From the NCBI GenBank assembly GCA_002313795.1, contig DCCL01000089.1, forward strand, positions 1 to 10,627: a stretch of DNA of 10,627 nucleotides. Reading direction: 5' to 3'. The notes beneath the pieces are model-generated. The model was not told the DNA's origin and did no database searches. It saw only the letters and a list, made by a program, of their open reading frames with translations. A program made the position numbers and the translations under genes. This document shows, in pieces, positions 6,164 to 10,627 of the stretch. The DNA comes from Faecalibacterium prausnitzii (GTDB lineage: Bacteria > Bacillota > Clostridia > Oscillospirales > Ruminococcaceae). Numbering within the stretch: position 1 is the first letter of the stretch; the number at the start of each line of letters is the position of its first letter.

Positions 6164-7123
6164 ATGAAGAAGATCGAACGATTCGCGGCTGCTCTGGTGC
6201 TGAGCGGTCTGCTCCTGACGGCCCCCGCCGCACAGGCCGCTACGTCGCTTTTGGGTGCATCCACGAATTTTGCGCTGGAAGTGAACGAGATGGAGCTGGA
6301 GATCACCGAAGATGACCCCCGCCCCAAGGCATATCTCTACACCGGCGGACAGAACGACTATTATTTCATCGTCTGGATGAGCAGCAACCCCACGGTGGCT
6401 ACTGTGGACGGCGATGGCCGCGTGACCGGCCGCAGCGCCGGTGAGGCCACCATCACGGCCATTACCGATAAGGGCGAGTACGCCGCCTGCAAGGTGACGG
6501 TGCGCAAGGAGAGCAAGGAGGAGGCTGCCAAGAAACCGGCTCTGGATAAAACGACCCTGAGCCTCGTCATCCAGTATAACAACGCCCATCCCACCCATAA
6601 GCTGGAACTCATCAACACCAACGGTTCCTTTATCTATGCCTATCAGTGGATGAGTAGCAACCCCGAGGTAGCAACGGTGGATTCCAATGGCGTTGTTACG
6701 GCTCAGAAGCCCGGCACGGCCACCATCACGGCGCTGGCCTCCAATGGTCAGGCCCTCCGCTGCGCCGTCACCGTCAATACCGACGTGGGCAAGGTGAGCC
6801 TGAACCGGCGTGACCTGCTGCTCCGCACAGTGGGCAGCAAAGAGACCCTGAAAGCTACCGTGGCCGTGGAAGGCGGCACGAATGTGCCCATCACCTGGGT
6901 CAGCAGCAACCCCGGCGTGGCGACGGTGGATACCAACGGCGTGGTGACGGCTGTGGCCGATGGCGAGGCCAAGATCACGGCCCTCTCGCCGGAGGGGCAG
7001 TTTGCAAGCTGCAGCGTGTTCGTGGGCATTGCCGCTGATAAGTACGACAGCGAAGAAGAACTCTCGGATGAGCTGAAGCTCCCCGACCCCCATGTGGCAG
7101 TCCGGCTGAACCGCCTGAGCTGA
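6164..7123 (+). CDS. Secreted protein with three bacterial Ig-like (BIG2) repeats
   Basis: This 319-residue exported protein has unknown function. Residues 1-25 form a signal peptide with KK start, a hydrophobic core AALVLSGLLLTA and an AQA cleavage motif. Three BIG2-type Ig-like domains follow, at about 38-113, 127-205 and 209-288. Each carries the hallmark W-x-SSNP-x-VATVD-x-x-G-x-VT (Trp71, Trp162, Trp245) and a TITA/KITA strand. Each repeat has a single Cys near its end (Cys109, Cys200, Cys283), so the mature protein has three. The acidic C-terminus (295-319) has no LPXTG signal, SLH domain or transmembrane anchor; LPDPH at 306-310 is not a sortase motif. BIG2 domains are usual in adhesins and cell-wall proteins, so a surface or matrix role is likely but unproven. 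It is transcribed alone, between its own promoter and a terminator. Confidence 0.85.
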   Translation: MKKIERFAAALVLSGLLLTAPAAQAATSLLGASTNFALEVNEMELEITEDDPRPKAYLYTGGQNDYYFIVWMSSNPTVATVDGDGRVTGRSAGEATITAITDKGEYAACKVTVRKESKEEAAKKPALDKTTLSLVIQYNNAHPTHKLELINTNGSFIYAYQWMSSNPEVATVDSNGVVTAQKPGTATITALASNGQALRCAVTVNTDVGKVSLNRRDLLLRTVGSKETLKATVAVEGGTNVPITWVSSNPGVATVDTNGVVTAVADGEAKITALSPEGQFASCSVFVGIAADKYDSEEELSDELKLPDPHVAVRLNRLS

Positions 7124-7134
7124 AGAAAGATGAA

Positions 7135-7177
7135 AAAAGACCTGCATCGTATCGGAATGGTACGGTGCAGGTCTTTT
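7135..7177. terminator. Bidirectional terminator between convergent genes
   Basis: AAAAGACCTGCA (7135-7146) pairs perfectly with TGCAGGTCTTTT (7166-7177). The stem extends inward by TCGTA/TACGG with one G-U pair, and the loop has nine bases. A-run and T-run flank the stem on opposite sides, so it can end both the BIG2 gene (plus) and the lysR gene (minus), whose stop codon is at 7181-7183. Confidence 0.9.
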
Positions 7178-7180
7178 CTA

Positions 7181-8056
7181 TTATCGGTTCACCAGCTCGA
7201 TGAAGGCCTTCATCTGAGGGGTCAGCCATTTGTCTTTGTGATAGAACAGCTGCCGGTGCATGACGACGGTGCAGTCGGGCACGTTCAGGCGGCTCAGACG
7301 CCCGGCGGAGAGGGCAGGCCGGACGATGTATTCCGGCAGGAAAGAAAGCCCCATCCCCCGCTCCACCATCTGGCAGAGGAGGGCGGCGCTGCCCAGCTCA
7401 AGATAGGGGTGGACGGCCAGTCCCCGGGCGGCAAAGCACTGGTCCAGTGCGTCCCGGTAGCTCATGCCCCGCTCGGTGAGGAGAAATTCCTGCCCGGCCA
7501 GCACTTCCAGCGGCACGGCATCTTCTCCGGCCAGCGGGTGCCCGGCGGGGGCCACGAAACAGACCGGCTCCGGCACATCCACGGCCAGCGTCAGGCTGGG
7601 CAGGAGCAGAGGCTGGTCAAGGGTGTAAGCCAGGTCGATCTGATTTGCGCCCAGCAGCCGCAGCATCTCGTCAGCGGTGGCGGTGCGGAGCACCAGTTCC
7701 ACCTGCGGGCAGCGGGCGTGGAACTGCTGTAAGAGGTCGGGCAGGAAGGCGCTGCACACCGAATCGGCCAGCGCGATGCGCAGGGTACCGCTGACGGCCT
7801 GTTCGGGCTGCAGGGCGGCTTTGGCCTGCTGAGCTGTCACCAGCAGGCTCCGGGCATAGCTCTGGAAGGTCTGGCCGGCATCCGTGAGCCGGACGGTCTT
7901 GCCTACCCGGTCAAAGAGGGGCGTGCCCAGCTCTGCTTCCAGCTGTGCGATCTGGGCCGATACCGCCGACTGGGAATAGCCCAGCTCCCGGGCAGCGCTG
8001 GAAAAGCTGTGCAGCTCAGCGATGTGGAGGAAGGTATTGATGTTTCGCAGCTCCAT
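7181..8056 (-). CDS. LysR-family transcriptional regulator
   Basis: A DNA-binding regulator of 291 residues, the usual size for the LysR family. The N-terminal winged helix-turn-helix (1-60) reads MELRNINTFLHIAELHSFSS with the recognition region YSQSAVSAQIAQLEAELGTPLFDR and TDAG after it. A linker helix follows. The effector-binding domain runs from about 90 to 291 (GTLRIALADSV, GHPLAGED, VERGMGLSFLPEYIV). The effector and targets cannot be read from sequence. No divergent gene is next to it, unlike most LysR genes, so its target is not obvious from context. The start at 8056 is preceded by GGAGGAG on the minus strand. It lies 18 bases after trmO on the same strand, so it is probably the last gene of the S24 repressor-trmO-lysR operon. 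Confidence 0.93.
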   Translation of the reverse strand: MELRNINTFLHIAELHSFSSAARELGYSQSAVSAQIAQLEAELGTPLFDRVGKTVRLTDAGQTFQSYARSLLVTAQQAKAALQPEQAVSGTLRIALADSVCSAFLPDLLQQFHARCPQVELVLRTATADEMLRLLGANQIDLAYTLDQPLLLPSLTLAVDVPEPVCFVAPAGHPLAGEDAVPLEVLAGQEFLLTERGMSYRDALDQCFAARGLAVHPYLELGSAALLCQMVERGMGLSFLPEYIVRPALSAGRLSRLNVPDCTVVMHRQLFYHKDKWLTPQMKAFIELVNR

Positions 8057-8074
8057 GACGGCTCCTCCTGCGGG

Positions 8075-8770
8075 TCAGCGCCGGTCAATGCCGGTGACGG
8101 TCAGGATATCGCCGTCCACCTTGAAATGCACTTCCAGCCCGCCGAACTCCATGCCGTAGACCCGCTCCGGGTCGTGCTGGTAGGAGGGGCGGGGGTCGTT
8201 CTCCAACACCCCCTGCAGGGCCTCCCGCTGGTCAGCAGGAACTTTATCCCAGAGGGCGGGAGCGCAGACCATATTCAGATGGTGGAACTGAGTCTGTGTC
8301 GTGAAGCCTGCGGCGGCGTCCGGATGGCAGTCGGCATAGGGGATGTAGGGCTTGATGTCGTAGATGGGAGTGCCGTCCATCAGGTCAGCGCCCCGTACGA
8401 TGAGCACAGGGCCCACGTCGGGCCGATGCTCGATGGCTTCCAGCTGGACACTGGACAGGCCCAGCGGATTGGGCCGGAAGGGAGACCGGGTAGCAAAGAC
8501 GCCCATCCGGGTGTTGCCGCCCAGACGGGGCGGGCGCACGGTAGGCGACCAGCTGTCCCGCACTGCTCCGGAAAACTGCCACACCAGCCAGATGTGACTG
8601 AAGTCTTCCAGTCCGCGCACGGCGTCGGCATTGCGGTATTCCGGAGTAAAGATGATCTCTCCCTTCAGGCTCTCCACCAGACCGCTCTGGCGGGGGATGC
8701 CGAACTTGGTGGGAAATGCGGTATGGATATGGGCGATGACTTTCAGGGTCATTTCTTCGGGTGCAGACAT
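8075..8770 (-). CDS. trmO: tRNA (adenine-N6)-methyltransferase TrmO (TsaA/UPF0066 family)
   Basis: By family it uses S-adenosylmethionine to methylate N6 of t6A37 in tRNA-Thr, giving m6t6A, a decoding fine-tuner; cytosolic. The 231-residue sequence has the marks of the small beta-barrel SAM-binding TsaA domain: GLEDFSHIWLVWQF (53-66), TRSPFRPNPLGLSSVQLE (94-111) and DLMDGTPIYDIKPYIPYAD (129-147). The C-terminal part (170-231; WDKVPADQREALQGVL, DPRPSYQHDPERVYGMEF) matches the second domain of full-length TrmO, so the gene is complete. AAGGAGAG on the minus strand precedes the start. The S24 repressor gene ends 21 bases upstream and lysR starts 18 bases downstream, all on one strand. That makes it the middle gene of a likely operon driven by a phage-type repressor promoter, an unexpected setting for a tRNA-modification gene. 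Confidence 0.92.
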   Translation of the reverse strand: MSAPEEMTLKVIAHIHTAFPTKFGIPRQSGLVESLKGEIIFTPEYRNADAVRGLEDFSHIWLVWQFSGAVRDSWSPTVRPPRLGGNTRMGVFATRSPFRPNPLGLSSVQLEAIEHRPDVGPVLIVRGADLMDGTPIYDIKPYIPYADCHPDAAAGFTTQTQFHHLNMVCAPALWDKVPADQREALQGVLENDPRPSYQHDPERVYGMEFGGLEVHFKVDGDILTVTGIDRR

Positions 8771-8791
8771 GGGTGACTCTCCTTTTATATG

Positions 8792-9418
8792 TTACAGGCC
8801 GCGGCAGAAGCCCACGGCACGGCCCTCGATCTGAATCTCTTCCAGCTGGGGGCCGGAGAACATCATGGGCGGGCAGACGGTGCTGTTGTCCGCCAGCAGC
8901 ATGACGGCATCGCCCTGACGGTGGAAGTGCTTGAGGGTGGCTTCCTCTCCAATGCGGACGGCGGCGATCTCCCCCTGCTCCACCTCGGGCTGACGGCGGA
9001 TGCAGACGATATCACCATCGCAGATGGTGGGGGACATGCTGTTGCCGTGGCAGGTGAGGGCAAAGTCTGCGTGCCACGCAGCGGGCACCCCGATGAACCG
9101 CTCGATGTTCTGTTCTGCCGTGATGGGGGTGCCGCAGGCAATAGACCCCACCAGCGGCACCCGGGCCATCTCCGGCAGCGGCTCAAAGCCTGGCGGGGGG
9201 CAGGGCAGGTCGGTCAGGCCCATGAGCCACGCCGGGGTGGTGTCCAGCGCTGCGGCCAGCTCTTCCAGCTTGGCCCGGGGCAGGTCGTTGATGCCCTTTT
9301 CCAGTTTGGTGATGGAGGATTTGGAGCGGTAGCCCATCCGGGCGGCCAGCTCTTCCTGCGAAAGTCCCAGCTCATCCCGGCGCTGCCGGATGCGGCTGGA
9401 TAGATCAGGAGCCGACAT
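8792..9418 (-). CDS. HTH-XRE / S24 peptidase repressor (phage CI or LexA-like, self-cleaving)
   Basis: A 208-residue transcriptional repressor. An XRE-type helix-turn-helix (residues 7-60; LGLSQEELAARMGYRSKSSI) is followed by an S24 peptidase domain. Catalytic Ser127 lies in CHGNSMSPTICDGDIV and Lys163 in EATLKHF, 36 residues apart as in LexA-type enzymes. The likely self-cleavage bond is Cys95-Gly96 in VGSIACGTPIT; Cys-Gly is also used by UmuD. The HTH is of phage type, not the winged helix of true LexA, so I call it CI-like. The frame stays open to 9499, but I choose Met at 9418 because it opens the domain, has GAGGG seven bases upstream, and leaves the promoter (9471-9499) outside the gene. 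RecA-stimulated cleavage after DNA damage is known for the family and inferred here. First gene of the operon with trmO and lysR, divergent from a Cro-like gene. Confidence 0.9.
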   Translation of the reverse strand: MSAPDLSSRIRQRRDELGLSQEELAARMGYRSKSSITKLEKGINDLPRAKLEELAAALDTTPAWLMGLTDLPCPPPGFEPLPEMARVPLVGSIACGTPITAEQNIERFIGVPAAWHADFALTCHGNSMSPTICDGDIVCIRRQPEVEQGEIAAVRIGEEATLKHFHRQGDAVMLLADNSTVCPPMMFSGPQLEEIQIEGRAVGFCRGL

Positions 9419-9470
9419 AAACAAGCCCTCACTTTCCCGCAAATCGCGTGTTTTGCTGTGTTCTGAGGTC

Positions 9471-9499
9471 AGTATAGCAAAAAATTTACTATAAATCAA
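9471..9499 (-). promoter_or_regulatory. Sigma-A promoter of the S24 repressor operon
   Basis: On the minus strand TTGATT (9494-9499) and TATACT (9471-9476) are 17 bases apart. The transcript would start near 9464, leaving a leader of about 45 bases to the ATG at 9418. An ATCAACTT element (9495-9502) overlaps the -35, which allows autorepression. Confidence 0.8.
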
Positions 9500-9526
9500 C
9501 TTTTCAAAAACTATTTCGCAAATAAT

Positions 9527-9543
9527 GTTGACAAATAATCAAC
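9527..9543. promoter_or_regulatory. Candidate operator in the divergent CI/Cro-like intergenic region
   Basis: GTTGA (9527-9531) and TCAAC (9539-9543) form an inverted repeat with a 7-base gap that overlaps the plus-strand -35 hexamer. The word ATCAACTT at 9538-9545 recurs at 9495-9502, 43 bp away, on the -35 of the minus-strand promoter. Paired sites over two opposed promoters fit a repressor switch. Assignment to the S24 or Cro-like protein is inference. Confidence 0.5.
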
Positions 9544-9556
9544 TTGAGAATATACT
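9528..9556 (+). promoter_or_regulatory. Strong sigma-A promoter of the Cro-like gene
   Basis: TTGACA (9528-9533) and TATACT (9551-9556) are 17 bases apart. The -35 is perfect and the -10 has one mismatch. The leader is about 48 bases and the Shine-Dalgarno AAAGGAGA is at 9597-9604. It is the best promoter in the window and would be expected to need a repressor. Confidence 0.85.
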
Positions 9557-9610
9557 ACAACCAATGATTGTAACACAAAACACAAATGTAAAACTGAAAG
9601 GAGAACGCCA

Positions 9611-9823
9611 ATGACCGATACCGTAATGATCCGTGACTGCATCCGAAGCAGCGGCCTGAAACTGGGACACCTCGCCCATGTGATGGGTATCACCAACAAC
9701 ACCCTGCGCAATAAGCTGGAAAATGAGACGGAATTCAAGCTCAGCGAGGCGGACAAGCTCTCGAAGATCCTGGGCATGACTGCGGAGCAGCGCGACCGCT
9801 GCTTTTTCGGCCCGGCGGGCTGA
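9611..9823 (+). CDS. Small Cro-like helix-turn-helix protein
   Basis: A 70-residue DNA-binding protein of phage Cro/CI type, made of little more than one XRE-like helix-turn-helix. Residues 15-40 (LKLGHLAHVMGITNNTLRNK) form the HTH. The following NETEFKLSEADKLSKILGMT and a terminal RDRCFF are typical of short phage and mobile-element regulators in Firmicutes. It is divergent from the S24 repressor gene, with 192 bases of shared regulatory DNA, the arrangement of a lysogeny switch. AAAGGAGA at 9597-9604 supports the start. The next gene starts 30 bases after its stop on the same strand and is probably co-transcribed. It could alternatively be an ordinary chromosomal regulator; no phage structural genes are in the window. 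Confidence 0.8.
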   Translation: MTDTVMIRDCIRSSGLKLGHLAHVMGITNNTLRNKLENETEFKLSEADKLSKILGMTAEQRDRCFFGPAG

Positions 9824-9853
9824 GCAGCAGGGGGAACGGGAGGCGAACGGAAG

Positions 9854-10150
9854 ATGACACAGGAACAGCGCCGGAAGACCAGAGAAGCCCTTGAGAGCTA
9901 CGGAAAGAAGAACTGGGTCTACGGCCCCCATAACTGGGGGTGGAAACGGGCCATCGAGCAGACAGAAGAATATTACCGCGAGACAGACCCCGGCCTGCGG
10001 GGAAGCATTCTGCAGCTGCGCTACATGGAAAAGCAGAAGCGGGACGATGTGATGGAGGCCCTGAACATCGGGTACAGCACCTACCAGAAAGCCCACAGCG
10101 ACCTGCTGAGTACTGTGGCGGTCTTTGCCGCCCACTACGGGGAACTGTAA
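9854..10150 (+). CDS. Small protein with a sigma-region-4/ArpU-like C-terminal HTH
   Basis: A 98-residue hypothetical protein. The N-terminal third is charged and aromatic (KKNWVYGPHNWGWKR, 18-32). Residues 38-60 (TEEYYRETDPGLRGSILQLR) lead into a segment (50-90) laid out like sigma-70 region 4 or the ArpU/RinA-type phage late-gene regulators: LRYMEKQKRDDVMEALNIGYS, then TYQKAHSDLL as a recognition helix. That similarity is by pattern only. It follows the Cro-like gene by 30 bases; a GGGAGG about 11 bases upstream supports the start. Being placed after a Cro-like gene, it may be a transcription factor of the same small unit. A chromosomal HTH protein unrelated to phage is the main alternative. 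Confidence 0.65.
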   Translation: MTQEQRRKTREALESYGKKNWVYGPHNWGWKRAIEQTEEYYRETDPGLRGSILQLRYMEKQKRDDVMEALNIGYSTYQKAHSDLLSTVAVFAAHYGEL

Positions 10151-10157
10151 GATGAAA

Positions 10158-10198
10158 AACGCCCTCTGACCGGCAGATACGACCGGACAGAGGGCGTT
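10158..10198. terminator. Terminator between the 98-residue gene and the FeoB-associated gene
   Basis: AACGCCCTCTG (10158-10168) pairs with CAGAGGGCGTT (10188-10198). Inside, CCGG (10170-10173) pairs with CCGG (10183-10186). On the minus strand it is followed by GTTTTTC, a fair U-run for the FeoB-associated gene, which ends at 10205. On the plus strand the tail is only TTCGTC, so termination of the upstream pair may be weaker. Confidence 0.8.
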
Positions 10199-10204
10199 CG
10201 TCAT

Positions 10205-10366
10205 TCAGTGCTTCTTTTCGGGAGTCTCGCAGTGCTGATGGCAGGAGGCGCAGTTGCCGCCGCAGCCTTCGCCCTTCCAGCCGCCCTGCTTGGACACCCA
10301 CATGACTGCCAGCGCGAACAGGACAGCCAGCACCAGCAGAGTGATGATACCACGTACCGTGATCAT
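10205..10366 (-). CDS. FeoB-associated Cys-rich membrane protein
   Basis: A 53-residue single-pass membrane protein of the FeoB-associated Cys-rich family, often found next to ferrous-iron transporters. One hydrophobic helix (5-24; RGIITLLVLAVLFALAVMWV) is followed by a Gly/Cys tail with GEGCGGNCASCHQHC (Cys35, Cys39, Cys42, Cys46), a likely metal-binding cluster, and a charged end. Its molecular role is not established in the family. I choose Met at 10366, not the upstream ATG at 10438: it directly precedes the helix, has GAGG nine bases upstream (10376-10379), and the longer version would run over the promoter. No feoA or feoB is in the window, so the gene is detached from its usual partner. 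Transcribed alone between its promoter and the terminator at 10158-10198. Confidence 0.8.
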   Translation of the reverse strand: MITVRGIITLLVLAVLFALAVMWVSKQGGWKGEGCGGNCASCHQHCETPEKKH

Positions 10367-10383
10367 AAAAAAAGACCTCGCTT

Positions 10384-10405
10384 CCGGAACCAGGAACGGT
10401 TCCGG
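10384..10405 (-). repeat. Perfect 8-bp hairpin at the mRNA 5' end of the FeoB-associated gene
   Basis: CCGGAACC (10384-10391) and GGTTCCGG (10398-10405) pair around a six-base loop. It begins at about the predicted transcription start (near 10403) and ends five bases before the Shine-Dalgarno GAGG. A seven-base U-run lies between that GAGG and the start codon. It could protect the 5' end of the mRNA or act in regulation. Confidence 0.6.
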
Positions 10406-10409
10406 CCTA

Positions 10410-10438
10410 AGTATACACCATCTGCCCCCGGAGAGCAA
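10410..10438 (-). promoter_or_regulatory. Promoter of the FeoB-associated gene
   Basis: On the minus strand TTGCTC (10433-10438) and TATACT (10410-10415) are 17 bases apart. The -35 is moderate and the -10 good. No clear Fur-type palindrome overlaps it. Confidence 0.65.
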
Positions 10439-10489
10439 CCGGAAACCGCTGCCGCGAAAAACTTTTTTGCGAAAATTGAAAATTGGGGC

Positions 10490-10518
10490 TTGCTTTTGAG
10501 CCTGTGCAGTGATATAAT
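10490..10518 (+). promoter_or_regulatory. Promoter of tRNA-Val
   Basis: TTGCTT (10490-10495) and the perfect TATAAT (10513-10518) are 17 bases apart. Transcription would start near 10525, about ten bases before the mature tRNA. Confidence 0.8.
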
Positions 10519-10534
10519 AAGCATGTTCCGATTC

Positions 10535-10611
10535 GGAGGATTAGCTCAGCTGGTTAGAGCACCTGCATCACACGCAGGGGGTCTGGGGTTCGAGTCCCTA
10601 ATTCTCCACCA
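10535..10611 (+). tRNA. tRNA-Val (anticodon CAC), CCA encoded
   Basis: A complete cloverleaf can be folded. The acceptor stem GGAGGAT pairs with ATTCTCC (one G-U). The D stem is GCTC/GAGC. The anticodon stem is CCTGC/GCAGG with a seven-base loop ATCACAC, which puts CAC at positions 34-36 and reads the valine codon GUG. The T arm is TGGGG-TTCGAGT-CCCTA. Discriminator A (10608) is followed by a genomic CCA (10609-10611). Confidence 0.95.
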
Positions 10612-10627
10612 TACAGTTCGTACTCGA

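Noticed and set aside
6164..7123. LPDPH near the C-terminus of the BIG2 protein as a sortase signal
   Set aside because: It lacks the LPXTG pattern and there is no following hydrophobic segment or positive tail.
5819..7147. 442-residue open frame on the minus strand over rubrerythrin's end and the BIG2 gene
   Set aside because: Its repeats mirror the BIG2 repeats of the plus strand, and it crosses the terminator at 5894-5933 and a strong promoter.
7130..7732. 200-residue plus-strand frame over lysR
   Set aside because: It starts inside the bidirectional terminator and only mirrors the LysR gene.
8009..8776. 255-residue plus-strand frame over trmO
   Set aside because: It is a mirror of the trmO reading frame and has no recognisable domain.
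9419..9499. 27-residue N-terminal extension of the S24 repressor
   Set aside because: The ATG at 9499 overlaps the -35 hexamer of the gene's own promoter, has no Shine-Dalgarno and precedes the HTH domain without adding a known feature.
10535..10611. tRNA-Val as attachment site of an integrated element spanning the CI/Cro-like genes
   Set aside because: I found no second copy of the tRNA 3' end in the window and no integrase, and the FeoB-associated gene lies between.

Overview
The window reads as chromosomal DNA of a Gram-positive anaerobe of the Clostridia. Coding regions are GC-rich, intergenic regions are AT-rich, Shine-Dalgarno sites are strong and the promoters are of sigma-A type. Gene content (rubrerythrin, FeoB-associated Cys-rich protein, class II aldolase) and codon use suggest a Ruminococcaceae/Oscillospiraceae gut bacterium such as Faecalibacterium or a relative. 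That assignment is an inference from style; no marker gene proves it.

Left part (1-1629): a class II fructose-bisphosphate aldolase gene on the minus strand runs off the left edge. It is followed by a 934-bp gene-free region. This holds the aldolase promoter, a cluster of sequences close to DnaA boxes, a possible promoter, and several hairpins in what may be the leader of the next operon.

Centre-left (1630-7123, plus strand): an RlmB/SpoU-type 23S rRNA 2'-O-methyltransferase is followed 40 bases later by an 892-residue membrane protein. The second half of that protein keeps the layout of a heavy-metal (P1B) P-type ATPase but has lost its catalytic motifs, so I read it as a pseudo-ATPase with a long disordered N-terminal tail. 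It is the most unusual item here. Next comes rubrerythrin, behind a near-consensus promoter overlapped by a tandem Fur/PerR-like operator, which fits control by peroxide or iron. A secreted protein with three BIG2 Ig-like repeats follows under its own promoter.

Centre-right (7135-9418, minus strand): a bidirectional terminator separates the BIG2 gene from a three-gene operon: a phage-type HTH/S24 peptidase repressor, TrmO (tRNA m6t6A methyltransferase) and a LysR-family regulator. The repressor is divergent from a small Cro-like HTH gene and a 98-residue protein resembling sigma region 4 or phage late regulators. The intergenic region has two strong face-to-face promoters and repeated ATCAACTT/GTTGA half-sites. 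This looks like a lysogeny-type switch, possibly domesticated, whose repressor arm also drives a tRNA-modification gene and a LysR gene.

Right end (10158-10627): a terminator, a 53-residue FeoB-associated Cys-rich membrane protein on the minus strand, and a tRNA-Val(CAC) gene with encoded CCA under its own promoter.
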